Shown here: one piece after another, positions 1-9,176 of the stretch
Position numbering within the stretch: the first letter of the stretch is position 1
How the letters are laid out: each line of letters starts with the position of its first letter
Assembly: GCA_036521075.1 (NCBI GenBank)
Contig: DATDIL010000068.1
Coordinates: 62,001 to 126,000 of the forward strand
DNA from: DAIDKA01 sp036521075
Lineage (GTDB): Bacteria > Pseudomonadota > Gammaproteobacteria > Steroidobacterales > Steroidobacteraceae
Direction: 5' to 3'
DNA length: 64,000 nt
Made by a program: the position numbers and the translations under genes
Notes under the pieces: generated by a model
Told to the model about the DNA's origin: nothing
Seen by the model: the letters and a program-made list of their open reading frames with translations, nothing else
Databases searched by the model: none

Positions 1-1
1 G

Positions 2-361
2 GCGAAGCTCGAAACCGAACTGAAGCGGCTGATGGAAACCAGCAACCTCTCAGTGCACCTGCGCCGCACGGAGCCGCGCAGCGCTCGCACCGACATGCTG
101 CCCTACTCGATCGACGTCGTCTGCCTGGACCAGACCGGCATCGTTTCGGGGTTGTCGGGATTCTTCTCCACGCGCGGCATCGACATCGCCGAAGTGTCCA
201 CCCGCAGCTATCCGGCAGCCCACACCGGAGCGCCGATGTTCTCGGTCCAGATGATCATCAATGTGCCAAGCCGTATCCATGTGTCGCACCTGCGCGAGGA
301 GTTCATGGAGTTCTGTGACTCGCTGAACCTGGACGCGATACTCGAGCCGGTGAAGGCTTAA
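2..361 (+). CDS. gcvR: Glycine cleavage system regulator GcvR-like ACT protein, C-terminal part
   Basis: The reading frame is open from the left edge, so the 5' end lies outside the window; the first internal ATG (32) is probably not the start. The visible 119 residues form one ACT domain (pattern SIDVVCLDQTGIVSGLS, then GAPMFSVQM). GcvR proteins have two tandem ACT domains and about 170-190 residues, so this would be the second. GcvR binds glycine and antagonises GcvA to control the glycine cleavage operon. The neighbour 26 bp downstream is bcp, the common gcvR-bcp arrangement of gammaproteobacteria, which supports the call. A generic ACT regulator remains possible because the N-terminal half is not visible. 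Confidence 0.75.
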   Translation, partial: AKLETELKRLMETSNLSVHLRRTEPRSARTDMLPYSIDVVCLDQTGIVSGLSGFFSTRGIDIAEVSTRSYPAAHTGAPMFSVQMIINVPSRIHVSHLREEFMEFCDSLNLDAILEPVKA

Positions 362-387
362 TCTAAGCGCTGCAGACGGACCACCCC

Positions 388-858
388 ATGCCAAAGGTTG
401 TATTGGACCGCAAGGTTCCCGAGTTCTCGCTGCCCGCCACCGGTGCGCAGCAATCCTGGAGCCTGGCGGCCGCAGCCGGTCGCAAACTCGTGATCTTCTT
501 CTACCCCAAGGACATGACCAGCGGCTGCACCCTGGAGGCGCAGGGGTTTCGCGATCAGGTCGCCGCATTGCGCAAGGCCGGCACGGCGATCGTGGGCATC
601 TCGCGCGACAGCCTCGCCTCACACGAGAAATTCTGTCTGAAGGAAAAGCTGCCCTACCCACTGCTGTCCGACGGCGATGAGAAGGTGTGCCGCCTGTTTG
701 ATGTAATCCAGGAAAAATCCCTGTACGGGCGCAAGTACATGGGGATCGAACGCAGTACTTTTCTGATCGATACGCAAGGTTATCTGCGACGCGAATGGCG
801 CAAGGTGAAGGTGAACGGACACGTGGAGGAAGTACTTGAAGCGGCGAAGTCTCTCTGA
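388..858 (+). CDS. bcp: Thioredoxin-dependent thiol peroxidase Bcp (PrxQ)
   Basis: A 156-residue peroxiredoxin of the Bcp/PrxQ class that reduces hydrogen peroxide and alkyl hydroperoxides in the cytoplasm, recharged by thioredoxin. The peroxidatic site is visible as FFYPKDMTSGCTLEA with Cys47. The resolving cysteine five residues later in E. coli Bcp is replaced here (TLEAQGFRD), so any resolving role would fall to Cys83 (KFCLKEK) or Cys101. The downstream RSTFLID segment is typical of the family. It lies between gcvR and phoH on the same strand with short gaps. Confidence 0.92.
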   Translation: MPKVVLDRKVPEFSLPATGAQQSWSLAAAAGRKLVIFFYPKDMTSGCTLEAQGFRDQVAALRKAGTAIVGISRDSLASHEKFCLKEKLPYPLLSDGDEKVCRLFDVIQEKSLYGRKYMGIERSTFLIDTQGYLRREWRKVKVNGHVEEVLEAAKSL

Positions 859-889
859 TCAACATCCCTCCGATGGCTCCGGCACGGCA

Positions 890-2317
890 ATGACTGGAAC
901 AGCGGGCACGGACCGCGCCACGAGGCGCCTTTTCGTTCTGGACACCAACGTGCTGATGCACGATCCGACCTCGATATTCCGCTTCGAGGAGCACGACATC
1001 TACCTGCCCATGGTGGTGCTTGAGGAACTCGACGCCAACAAGAAGGGGCTGTCCGAAGCTTCGCGCAATGTCCGTCAGGCCAGTCGTTTCCTGGACGAGA
1101 TGATTCGCGATGCCACCAAGGAGCAGATCGATCAGGGGCTGCCTCTGCCGGCGGGGTATTCGGGCAACCACGGCAAGAAGGTCTCCACCGGGCGGCTGTT
1201 CTTCCAGACTCGCCCGCTGGGCGGGGCCACCCTGCCGGAAATACTCCCCGGGCACGGCGCGGACAACGCCATCCTCGCGCAAACCCTGCAGCTGCAGCGG
1301 GAGGCGCCGGCGGCCCGCGTCACACTGGTCTCCAAGGACATCAACCTGCGTATCAAGGGTGCCGTGCTCGGAGTGCACGTCGAGGATTACAACAGCGACA
1401 AGACGCTGGAAGACTCCGATGTCCTTTATTCCGGCATGACCGGCCTGCCTGCGGACTTCTGGGAACAGCATGGCAGGGACATGCGCTCCTGGAAGGAATC
1501 CGACCGTACGTTCTACGAAGTGACCGGGCCTGCCGTGCACGACTGGTTGCCCAATCTTGGCGTGTACGAAGATGCCGAGCACGGCATCGAGGGCATTGTG
1601 CGCAAGGTCGAGGGCGACACGGCGACACTGGAGTTGACCCGCGACTTTCGCAGCGACCGGCACAACATTTGGGGCGTGACGGCTCGCAACCGCGAGCAGA
1701 ACTTTGCCTTGAATCTGCTCATGGACCCGCAGATCGACCTGGTCACGCTGCTCGGACCGGCGGGCACGGGCAAGACCCTGCTGGCCCTCGCTGCGGGCCT
1801 GGTCCAGACCCTGGAGGCGAACCGCTTCATCGAGATCATCATGACCCGGGTCACGATCCCGCTGGGGGAGGACATCGGCTTCCTGCCGGGCACCGAGGAG
1901 GAAAAAATGGAGCCGTGGATGGGCGCTCTCATGGACAACCTCGAAGTGCTGACCCAAAGCCAGGAAGGGGGCAATTGGGGCCGGGCCGCGACCAATGACC
2001 TGCTGCGCAACCGCATCAAGATCCGCTCACTGAACTTCATGCGCGGCCGCACGTTTCTGAACCGATTCATCATCCTGGATGAGGCACAGAACCTGACCCC
2101 GAAGCAGATGAAGGCCCTGATCACGCGCGCCGGTCCGGGCACCAAAATCGCGTGCCTGGGAAACGTGGCCCAGATCGACACCCCCTACCTGACCGAAACG
2201 ACCTCAGGCATCACCTTTGCCGTGAACCGGTTTCGCGGCTGGTCGCATTCCGGTCATGTCACGCTGGTGCGTGGGGAGCGTTCACGCCTTGCGGACTTTG
2301 CCTCCGACGCGTTGTAG
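890..2317 (+). CDS. PhoH-family ATPase with N-terminal PIN domain (YlaK type)
   Basis: About 475 residues. The N-terminal 150 form a PIN ribonuclease-like domain (FVLDTNVLMHDP, DNAILA, LVSKDINLR). The C-terminal half is a PhoH P-loop domain with Walker A GPAGTGKTLLALA, a Walker B region FIILDEAQN and the LGNVAQID segment. PIN-PhoH proteins are predicted RNA helicase/nuclease fusions. I place the start at the ATG at 890, just after the bcp stop, because residues encoded from an upstream TTG at 836 overlap bcp and do not look conserved. The role in this organism is inferred from the family only. Confidence 0.9.
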   Translation: MTGTAGTDRATRRLFVLDTNVLMHDPTSIFRFEEHDIYLPMVVLEELDANKKGLSEASRNVRQASRFLDEMIRDATKEQIDQGLPLPAGYSGNHGKKVSTGRLFFQTRPLGGATLPEILPGHGADNAILAQTLQLQREAPAARVTLVSKDINLRIKGAVLGVHVEDYNSDKTLEDSDVLYSGMTGLPADFWEQHGRDMRSWKESDRTFYEVTGPAVHDWLPNLGVYEDAEHGIEGIVRKVEGDTATLELTRDFRSDRHNIWGVTARNREQNFALNLLMDPQIDLVTLLGPAGTGKTLLALAAGLVQTLEANRFIEIIMTRVTIPLGEDIGFLPGTEEEKMEPWMGALMDNLEVLTQSQEGGNWGRAATNDLLRNRIKIRSLNFMRGRTFLNRFIILDEAQNLTPKQMKALITRAGPGTKIACLGNVAQIDTPYLTETTSGITFAVNRFRGWSHSGHVTLVRGERSRLADFASDAL

Positions 2318-2455
2318 CATGCCGGGTGGCCTTGAAGGCGCTGTAGACCTTTTGACGCCGGACGCGTTGTACACCCTTTGGGCGCGCCAAAGACCGGTTA
2401 CGATTGCTTACACCTTTGGCTGCAACTCCGGAGTGTCGGCCGTGGTCCAGATCCT

Positions 2456-3964
2456 ATGCGAAAAATGAGAAAAATCAGCGTGATCGCAGCTGCCGCGCTG
2501 TTCGGCGGTTTTACGAGCTACGTGACCGCACAGTCCAACTCCGACCTGCCGGATATCGGCACCCCCGCCGGCACGATCGCCAACCTGGACGATGAGTACC
2601 AAATCGGGCGCATGGTCATTCGGGAATTCCGCGAGCAGAACGAAATCCTCGAGGATCCGGAGGTGGCCGAATACATTCAGAACCTGGGCCTGCGGCTGTC
2701 CTCCCAGGCGCCGGACTCGAGCCGGATATTCCATTATCTCGTGGCACGCGAGAGTGACATCAACGCTGAGGCGCTCCCGGGTGCGTTCATCGTCGTCAAT
2801 TACGGCACCATCCTGGCCGCGGAAAACGAGTCCGAACTGGCCGGCGTGCTGGCCCACGAAACGGCCCATGTCACCCAACGCCACTTGGTGCGCAGCGCCC
2901 TGGCCTCGACCCATCAGAGCCTGGAGACCGCGGCGGCCATCCTCGGAGCGATTGCACTGGGTGCAATCGGTGCCGGCCCGGCGGCGATCGAGGGCGGCAT
3001 CATGGCCGCCGAGGGCATGGGCGCGCAGATGCAGATCAATTTCACGCGCGATCAGGAATACGAGGCCGATCGCGTCGGCATGACCTACCTGTCACATGCC
3101 GGCTTCGACCCGCTGGGCATGCCGAACTTCTTCGAGGCCTTCTACCGCCGCTATGGCTACGGCGAATCGAACATTCCGCGCATGCTGCTGGATCACCCGG
3201 TCACCGGCGAACGTATCGCCGAGGCGCGTAACCGCGCGGCGCAGCTCGATCGGCCGAAGCATTTGGAGGACAGCGTGGACTTCGGGCTGATTCAGGAGCG
3301 ACTGCGGGTGCTCACGGCAACGGAGGATTTTGATCTGCGCGGCTACTATGCCAACCGCGTCAATACACCCCATCCGACGCTGGCATCGCTGTACGGGCAG
3401 GCGCTGGCGCTGGTACAGCGCAACCATGCCGCCGAAGCCATCCCCATCCTGGAGCCGCTGGTCACCGCCAACCAGGGGGTGATCATGCTGCAAACGCTGC
3501 TGGCACAGGCGCAGGTTGCCGCCGGCCGGGTGCCGGAGGGCCTGGCGACCTTCGCGCGTGCCCTGGCGCTTTTTCCGCGCAATACGCCTCTGACGGTGCG
3601 CTATGCGGAGGCGCTCATTGCGGCGAACCAGCCGGCGAAGGCACATGCACTGCTACTGGACCTGTTCAACAACGAGCAGCCCACACCGCCCGAGGTGCGC
3701 CTGACGGCGCTCGCTGCCAGCAGTGCCGGGGATGCCGGCGACGCCTATTACTACATGGGCGAGTACAACATCGAAAACGGACAGTTTCAGCTGGCTACGC
3801 AGCAGCTGGAACTGGCGCTTGCCTCCCCCGACCTCACCGTCGTACAACGCAAGCGCTTCCAGGCGCGCCTCAAGGAGGTGCGGGACGCCATCCTTGAGGA
3901 CCGGCGTGCCCACGGTGGCCGCTCGCCGAATACGGGCGACAACGGCGGTGCCGGCGGCGGTTGA
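2456..3964 (+). CDS. bepA: M48 metalloprotease with TPR repeats (BepA-like)
   Basis: About 502 residues. It begins with a signal peptide (MRKMRKISVIAAAALFGG...AQS), so the protein is periplasmic. The zinc site is visible as HETAH with the third ligand in EYEADRVG. The C-terminal half is alpha-helical with TPR-like repeats, as in BepA (YfgC), which degrades stalled LptD and BamA and promotes correct outer-membrane assembly. The ATG at 2456 is chosen because it gives a clean signal peptide; an upstream ATG at 2378 would add an unsupported leader. A Gly-rich tail ends the protein. mlaA, another outer-membrane gene, follows 68 bp downstream. Confidence 0.88.
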   Translation: MRKMRKISVIAAAALFGGFTSYVTAQSNSDLPDIGTPAGTIANLDDEYQIGRMVIREFREQNEILEDPEVAEYIQNLGLRLSSQAPDSSRIFHYLVARESDINAEALPGAFIVVNYGTILAAENESELAGVLAHETAHVTQRHLVRSALASTHQSLETAAAILGAIALGAIGAGPAAIEGGIMAAEGMGAQMQINFTRDQEYEADRVGMTYLSHAGFDPLGMPNFFEAFYRRYGYGESNIPRMLLDHPVTGERIAEARNRAAQLDRPKHLEDSVDFGLIQERLRVLTATEDFDLRGYYANRVNTPHPTLASLYGQALALVQRNHAAEAIPILEPLVTANQGVIMLQTLLAQAQVAAGRVPEGLATFARALALFPRNTPLTVRYAEALIAANQPAKAHALLLDLFNNEQPTPPEVRLTALAASSAGDAGDAYYYMGEYNIENGQFQLATQQLELALASPDLTVVQRKRFQARLKEVRDAILEDRRAHGGRSPNTGDNGGAGGG

Positions 3965-4032
3965 AGACTGGAACGAAGTCGCCCGGTGGCGCTTGCTACA
4001 CTACCGGCAACCTCACTTATCGCCAGTTCTCC

Positions 4033-4821
4033 ATGCGAAGCAAATTTCGACCGATCGCCCTGTGTGGCGTGCTCTGCCTACTCGCACTGCTGACGGCGTG
4101 TGCCACGCTACCCCCCGGCGCGACCAAGGATCCCCGCGATCCCCTCGAACGAATCAACCGCACGACTTTCAAATTCGACGATGCGCTGGCCCACAAGGTG
4201 GCGCTGCCGATCGCACGCGGATACCAGAGGGCTACGCCGACGTTCCTACGCCGGGGCATCGCCAATGTGTTCGAGAATGCCCATACGCCGGTTATCATTG
4301 TCAATGACCTGCTGCAGGCGAAATTCAGCGCCACGGGCCAGGAAACGCTGCGTCTGCTGATCAACAGCACGGTGGGCATCGGCGGCCTGCTCGATCCGGC
4401 CACGCAGCTCGGCCTAACCAAGGATGATAATGACTTCGGCCGCACGCTGGGTACGTGGGGAATCCACCCCGGCCCCTACCTGGTGCTGCCCTTGTTCGGA
4501 CCCTCGGATTTTCGTGATGGCGCAGCCAAGCTCGTCGATCAATTCGGCGCGCCGCAATACTATATCAACGACAATTGGATTCTCTACGGGGTGGAGGGCG
4601 TCAGTCTGGTGAACACCTTCTCCGAATCACTGCTGCCAACCTACCAGCTGCTGGACCAGCAAAACGCATTTGATCGGTACGCTTTTGCGCGCAATGCGTA
4701 TCTGCAGCAGCGCAACTTCCTGGTCCATGGTGAGAACGGCAAGGTCGACCAGGAGGAACTCGATCTGCAGAAATCCCTGCAGGACGATTCGGCACCGGCG
4801 CCACCACCGGCTGCCAAGTAG
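4033..4821 (+). CDS. mlaA: Outer-membrane lipoprotein MlaA (VacJ)
   Basis: A 262-residue lipoprotein with a lipobox LLTAC around residue 21, followed by the MlaA signature: DPLERINRTTFKFDDAL, then FENAHTPVIIVNDLLQ, TVGIGGLLDPA and DFGRTLGTWG. MlaA sits with a porin in the outer membrane, removes phospholipids from the outer leaflet and passes them to MlaC. The ATG at 4033 is chosen because it places the lipoprotein signal at the N terminus; the frame is open further upstream from a TTG at 3961. The stop codon abuts the stop codon of mlaB on the opposite strand, so the two Mla units converge with no spacer. Confidence 0.95.
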   Translation: MRSKFRPIALCGVLCLLALLTACATLPPGATKDPRDPLERINRTTFKFDDALAHKVALPIARGYQRATPTFLRRGIANVFENAHTPVIIVNDLLQAKFSATGQETLRLLINSTVGIGGLLDPATQLGLTKDDNDFGRTLGTWGIHPGPYLVLPLFGPSDFRDGAAKLVDQFGAPQYYINDNWILYGVEGVSLVNTFSESLLPTYQLLDQQNAFDRYAFARNAYLQQRNFLVHGENGKVDQEELDLQKSLQDDSAPAPPPAAK

Positions 4822-5139
4822 TCAGGCGACGGCGTCCGCCAGTACTTCCGAAACCTCACTGAGGTGGGCGATGGCGCTGATCTGCTCAGGAAGATTGGTG
4901 AACTTCAGGTGACGCCCCTGATGCCGGGCCCAGCGACGCCATTCGATCAGCACGGCGAGCCCGGCGCTGTCGGCATTCGGAACCGCCGCACAATCCACGA
5001 CGAGCGTGGGGCTGGCGTCGCTCACGAAACACGCGACGCCGGCCTCGCAGACGCGTCGGGCGGTCTCAAAGGTCAGCGCCGAACCGACCGTGATATGCCC
5101 CGGCGATGCGACGCTCACCTGTGGATCAAACGGGCTCAA
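4822..5139 (-). CDS. mlaB: STAS-domain protein MlaB
   Basis: A 105-residue STAS domain protein, last gene of mlaFEDCB. The STAS core is visible as LVVDCAAVPNADSAGLAVLIEW, where the Asp-Ser segment is the conserved loop of anti-sigma-antagonist-like folds. MlaB is the small cytoplasmic subunit that binds MlaF and stabilises the MlaFEDB lipid transporter of the inner membrane. Its start lies 5 bp after the mlaC stop, which fits co-transcription. Confidence 0.85.
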   Translation of the reverse strand: MSPFDPQVSVASPGHITVGSALTFETARRVCEAGVACFVSDASPTLVVDCAAVPNADSAGLAVLIEWRRWARHQGRHLKFTNLPEQISAIAHLSEVSEVLADAVA

Positions 5140-5144
5140 TGCCG

Positions 5145-5834
5145 TTACTGCGCCGCCGGCAGGCCCGCGGGACGCGCGCCGGATTCCAGCCGGGTGATCA
5201 CCGCTTCGAGCCCCTTCTGCTCGATCTGTGCCGCGAAATCATCGCGAAAGCTCTTCACGTAACTGATGCCCTCGATCTTCACGTCCCAGGCCTTCCAGCC
5301 CTCGGCAGTCTTGTGCAGTACGTAAATCACCGGGACCGTGGTGCCATTGTCGCGATTGATGGTGGTGCTGACGGTGGCCTGGTCTGCCCCCGGATCGACG
5401 TGGCTTGGCTGGACCTTCAGCTTGTTGGCCGTGAAGTTGACCAGCGCATTGCCATAGTTCTGCAGCATCGAATCCTGGAAGGCATTGATGAAACGCGAGC
5501 GCTGATCCTCGGTGGCGGTGCGCCAATACTTGCCCAGAACCAGTTGCGCGGCGTAGCGCGTGTCGAAGTACGGCAGCAGGTACTTGTCAGCGAGCGCTCG
5601 CACATTTTTGGGATTGTTGACATACGCTGCGCGATTGGCATCCAGTTCCTTGAGGATGCTGGAGGCGACATCCTGAATCAGCTGCGTGGGATTCTGATTA
5701 TTGATGGCCGTGCTCGCGGGGGCGGCAGGCGCCGCGGACGCCGCCGCGTGGACCCTCGCCCCCGCGCCCAAGCCTGACAGCACGAAAAGCCCAAGCGCAC
5801 CCAGTACGGTCTGCAGACGCTGATTCGCTTTCAC
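5145..5834 (-). CDS. mlaC: Periplasmic phospholipid-binding protein MlaC
   Basis: 229 residues with an N-terminal signal peptide (hydrophobic VLGALGLFVLSGLGAGARVHAA). The mature part shows the MlaC pattern: SSILKELDANRAAY, LLPYFDTRYAAQLVLGKYWR, TVSTTINRDNGTTVPVIYVL, and WKAWDVKIEGISYVKSFRDDF. MlaC ferries phospholipid between MlaA at the outer membrane and MlaFEDB at the inner membrane. It starts with GTG, overlapping the mlaD stop by four bases (GTGA), which indicates translational coupling. Confidence 0.93.
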   Translation of the reverse strand: MKANQRLQTVLGALGLFVLSGLGAGARVHAAASAAPAAPASTAINNQNPTQLIQDVASSILKELDANRAAYVNNPKNVRALADKYLLPYFDTRYAAQLVLGKYWRTATEDQRSRFINAFQDSMLQNYGNALVNFTANKLKVQPSHVDPGADQATVSTTINRDNGTTVPVIYVLHKTAEGWKAWDVKIEGISYVKSFRDDFAAQIEQKGLEAVITRLESGARPAGLPAAQ

Positions 5835-6373
5835 TTTGAGATCCCCTTTTTCGGCGCCGAAGAACCGGTGTCGCCACCGGGCGCGCTTGAATCCCCGGCA
5901 TCCGGCCCCTTGCTGGCCTGGCCTGAGAAGAATTTGTTGATGAGGTTCTCCAATACCAGCGCTGACTGCGTCAACGCGATTTGACTCCCCTCCTTCAGGT
6001 AAGTTTCCGAACCTCCCGCGCCCAAGGCCACGTACTTGCCACCGAGCAGACCCTGGGTCTCGATGCTGGCATCACTGTCGTCCGGAATCCTATTGTACTG
6101 CGGATCGATACGCATCTTGACCACGGCCTTATATGTCGTCCAGTCGATGCGCACGCTCTCGACCTCGCCGAGGTTGACGCCGGCCATCGTTACGGGCGCA
6201 CCCACCTTCAGATCGCCCACATTCTCGAATGCGGCGGTGATGTGGTATCCGGCCTTTGTCTGGGCAAGCTTCAGCCCGCTGGATGGTAGCTGGGTTGTCA
6301 GGAACAGCAACGAAACAAAGCCCAGTACCACGAACAGTCCCGTGCCAATTTCAATTCCACGATTCGGGCGCAT
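5831..6373 (-). CDS. mlaD: MCE-domain protein MlaD
   Basis: 180 residues with one N-terminal transmembrane helix (GTGLFVVLGFVSLLFLTTQ) and a single MCE domain (VGAPVTMAGVNLGEVESVRID, then TQGLLGGKYVALGAGG). MlaD forms the hexameric periplasmic ring of MlaFEDB. The tail from about residue 155 is rich in Gly, Ser and Asp and ends basic. It lies 35 bp after mlaE and overlaps mlaC by four bases. Confidence 0.95.
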   Translation of the reverse strand: MRPNRGIEIGTGLFVVLGFVSLLFLTTQLPSSGLKLAQTKAGYHITAAFENVGDLKVGAPVTMAGVNLGEVESVRIDWTTYKAVVKMRIDPQYNRIPDDSDASIETQGLLGGKYVALGAGGSETYLKEGSQIALTQSALVLENLINKFFSGQASKGPDAGDSSAPGGDTGSSAPKKGISK

Positions 6374-6408
6374 GTAAATCCTCGATCAGTGCATGGCCGC
6401 CGCGACGC

Positions 6409-7176
6409 TCAGATGAACGCCGCAGTCAGCATGTAATCCAGTAATAGGATCAATACGGAGGAGGCAACGACGGTGCGTGTCGTCGCCAGGCCCACCCCTT
6501 CCGCGGTGGGCTCCGAGTGATAGCCCTCGTAGACGGCAATCAGACTGCAGATGAAACCAAACACCAAGCTCTTGACGATGCCTTCCTTGACATCGTGCAG
6601 GCTCACGGCGCTTTGCATCTGGGACCAGAAGGACCCGTTGTCGACGCCCAGCATCTGCACGCCCACCAGGTGCGCGCCGAACAGGCCGACCACATCGTAG
6701 ACTGCGGTCAGCAACGGCATCGAAATCAACCCGCCAAGAAAGCGCGGGGCGACCACGTAGCGCAAGGGGTCCACGGCCATCATCTGCATCGCCGTGAGCT
6801 GATCCGTGGCGCGCATCAGGCCGATTTCGGAAGTCAGCGCAGTGCCGGCACGGCCCGCAAACAGCAGCGCCGTGAGCACCGGCCCGAGTTCCTTCAGCAG
6901 CGCGAGCGCGGCGGCAAAGCCAAGCGCGTCCTCGGACCCGAAGCGCTGCAGCAGATTGAAGCCCAGCAGAGCGAGCACCATTCCGGTAAACAGGCCCGAG
7001 AGCATGATGATCACCAGCGAGCGACCGCCGGCATTGTAGATCTGATTGATGACCAGGTTCGGCCGTACCAGCACCCGCCCGCACTGCACCACCATTTCAA
7101 CAAAGAAAATCGCGATGCGGCCGACATGCGCCAGGGTCCGCAGGATCCGGCCATCCCCTACCACGGCCACGGTCAT
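6409..7176 (-). CDS. mlaE: Phospholipid transporter permease MlaE
   Basis: 255 residues, multi-spanning inner-membrane permease of the MlaE family (LFTGMVLALLGFNLLQRFG, then ELGPVLTALLFAGRAGTALTSEIG, MRATDQLTAMQMM, PLRYVVAPRFLGGLI). It forms the membrane core of MlaFEDB, which moves phospholipid across the envelope. The ATG overlaps the mlaF stop (ATGA). Confidence 0.95.
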   Translation of the reverse strand: MTVAVVGDGRILRTLAHVGRIAIFFVEMVVQCGRVLVRPNLVINQIYNAGGRSLVIIMLSGLFTGMVLALLGFNLLQRFGSEDALGFAAALALLKELGPVLTALLFAGRAGTALTSEIGLMRATDQLTAMQMMAVDPLRYVVAPRFLGGLISMPLLTAVYDVVGLFGAHLVGVQMLGVDNGSFWSQMQSAVSLHDVKEGIVKSLVFGFICSLIAVYEGYHSEPTAEGVGLATTRTVVASSVLILLLDYMLTAAFI

Positions 7177-8003
7177 GCCCCGCCTCCTGATCGAACCGCG
7201 GTGGCATCCGCCAGGAACTGCGCGGTCAGCTCCGGCGCCGGATAGTGAAAGGGCGAGGGGCCGTCCGGATCGCCACTCATGAACTGGCGCACGATCGGTG
7301 AGTGGCTGGCGGCGAGCTCTTTGGGCGTCCCCCCCGCCACGATCGTGCCGGCTGCCATGAGATAGCTGCGATGCGCGATGCTCGACAGTTCATTCACATC
7401 GTGGGAGACGATGATGCTGGTGATGCCCAGCGCCTGGTTCAATTGCTGGATCAACCGCAGGATGACCCCCAGCGCAATCGGATCGAGGCCAACGAAAGGC
7501 TCATCGTAGATCAGCAGTTCCGGGTCCATGACCACCGCCCGGGCGAGTGCCACGCGGCGGGCCATGCCCCCCGACAGCTCCTCGGGCATCAGCTCTGCCG
7601 CGCCACGCAGGCCCACGGCATTGAGCTTCGTGAGTACCAAGTTGCGGATCAGCGACTCCGACAGGTCGGTGTGTTCACGCAGCGGGAAAGCTACGTTTTC
7701 GAAAACATCCATGTCGCTGAGCAGCGCACTGTCCTGGAACAGCATGCCCGTGCGCTTGCGCATGGCGAAGACCTGCGCCGAATTCAGCTCGGCGAGATTC
7801 TCACCGAACACGATGACTTCGCCGCGATCGGCATAGATCTGCGCCGTGATAAGCCGCAGCAGCGTGGTTTTACCCGTGCCGCTGGGACCCATTACGGCCG
7901 TGATCTGCCCTTTCATGGCCTGCAGGGACAGGCCAGAGAAAATCGACCGGCCGCGCACTGTGTAGTGCGCGTCGCGGACGTCCACGATGATTTCGTCTGT
8001 CAC
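7173..8003 (-). CDS. mlaF: ABC transporter ATPase MlaF
   Basis: 276 residues, ATPase of the Mla transporter and first gene of mlaFEDCB. Walker A is GPSGTGKTTLLRL, the ABC signature is LSGGMARRVALARA, and Walker B is LLIYDEP followed by the H-loop SHDVNEL. The start codon is GTG at 8003. The aldolase gene ends 15 bp upstream on the same strand, so mlaF may be read from a promoter inside or before that gene. Confidence 0.95.
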   Translation of the reverse strand: MTDEIIVDVRDAHYTVRGRSIFSGLSLQAMKGQITAVMGPSGTGKTTLLRLITAQIYADRGEVIVFGENLAELNSAQVFAMRKRTGMLFQDSALLSDMDVFENVAFPLREHTDLSESLIRNLVLTKLNAVGLRGAAELMPEELSGGMARRVALARAVVMDPELLIYDEPFVGLDPIALGVILRLIQQLNQALGITSIIVSHDVNELSSIAHRSYLMAAGTIVAGGTPKELAASHSPIVRQFMSGDPDGPSPFHYPAPELTAQFLADATAVRSGGGA

Positions 8004-8018
8004 GTGTTTGAAAGCGCC

Positions 8019-9041
8019 TCAGGCGGCCTTGTTTTCCATGTCCGCAGTGTAGCGTCCGGTACTGGCGAGGCCATTCAGACGCGCCCGCTTCAGGTATTCC
8101 TTTTGTCCGACAGCATATCCGGCCGGCGTGCCGGCCCAGCCCTTCAGCGCCGCATCCTGCAATGCGCGGCCATAGCTGAAAGTGAGGCTCCAGGGCAGCT
8201 CACTGATCTGATTCATCAGCGACAGGTGCAGCGTCGCCTCCTGCGAGGCCTGGCCACCGGACAGGAACGCGATTCCCGGCACTGCGGCCGGAACGTGGCG
8301 CCTCAGGCAGCGCACAGTTGCCTGCGCAACCTGCTGCGGCGAGGCCCGATTCGCCGCCTTCTTGCCGGAAATCACCATATTGGGCTTGAGTATCATGCCT
8401 TCCAGGTATACGCGTTGTTTGTGCAGCTGATCAAATACCACCTGCAGTGTCTCATTGGTGACCGCCTCGCATCGCTCAATCGAATGATCCCCGTCCATGA
8501 GCACTTCGGGTTCGACAACCGGGACGATCTGCTGTTCCTGGCACAGCGCCGCGTATCGGGCCAGTGCCTGGGCATTGGCCTCGATGGCATAGGCGCTGGG
8601 AATCTCCTTGCCAATGTCGATCACGGCCCGCCACTTGGCGAAGCGTGCGCCGAGCTTGTAATACTCCTGCAGGCGCTCGCGCAGACCATCAAGGCCCTCG
8701 GTAATGGTCTCGCCGGGGAATCCCGCCAAGGGCTTGGCACCCGTGTCGACCTTGATTCCGGGGAATACGCCCAGGCGGGTCAGATACTCCGCAAAGTTCA
8801 CCCCATCCGAGGTTTTCTGCCGGATGGTCTCGTCGTACAGAATGACTCCGCTCACCCACTCCTGCGCCCCGGGGGCGGTCAGCAGCATGTCGCGATAGGT
8901 GCGACGATGTTCCTCCGTCGAGTCGAGCTTGATGCTCTCGAAGCGCTTCTTGATCGTACTGGAGCTTTCATCGGCAGCGAGCAGACCCTTGCCATTCACC
9001 ACGATGCCACGGGCCACTTTTTCCAGATCGCTGAGATTCAT
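8019..9041 (-). CDS. Class I fructose-bisphosphate aldolase
   Basis: 340 residues of the class I (Schiff-base) aldolase family, cleaving fructose 1,6-bisphosphate to dihydroxyacetone phosphate and glyceraldehyde 3-phosphate. Visible family blocks are GKGLLAADESSSTIKKRF, VVEPEVLMDG, the lysine region GMILKPNMV, and FLSGGQASQEAT. The ATG at 9041 (MNLSDLEKVARG) fits the family N terminus; the frame is open upstream to 9266 but those residues overlap the suf promoter region and look noncoding. The suf regulator gene is transcribed divergently 208 bp away. Confidence 0.95.
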   Translation of the reverse strand: MNLSDLEKVARGIVVNGKGLLAADESSSTIKKRFESIKLDSTEEHRRTYRDMLLTAPGAQEWVSGVILYDETIRQKTSDGVNFAEYLTRLGVFPGIKVDTGAKPLAGFPGETITEGLDGLRERLQEYYKLGARFAKWRAVIDIGKEIPSAYAIEANAQALARYAALCQEQQIVPVVEPEVLMDGDHSIERCEAVTNETLQVVFDQLHKQRVYLEGMILKPNMVISGKKAANRASPQQVAQATVRCLRRHVPAAVPGIAFLSGGQASQEATLHLSLMNQISELPWSLTFSYGRALQDAALKGWAGTPAGYAVGQKEYLKRARLNGLASTGRYTADMENKAA

Positions 9042-9176
9042 CGTCGCGTACCCCCTGAGGTACTTTTCAAGCAGCCAGATGCAGGTTTGCAGAATACCAA
9101 ATCGGCATGAAGCCACGCCGCAGCGCTGCCGCCGCCCTGCGCCCCGGGGGACTTTGGACCTCCCGCACTGCAGCGA

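Noticed and set aside
50..1957. Long minus-strand open frame opposite gcvR, bcp and phoH
   Set aside because: It is antisense to three well-supported genes; high GC keeps the opposite strand open, and the protein shows no family features.
2307..2370. GACGCGTTGTA occurring twice between phoH and bepA
   Set aside because: Only an 11-base match about 50 bases apart, with no pairing or promoter context.
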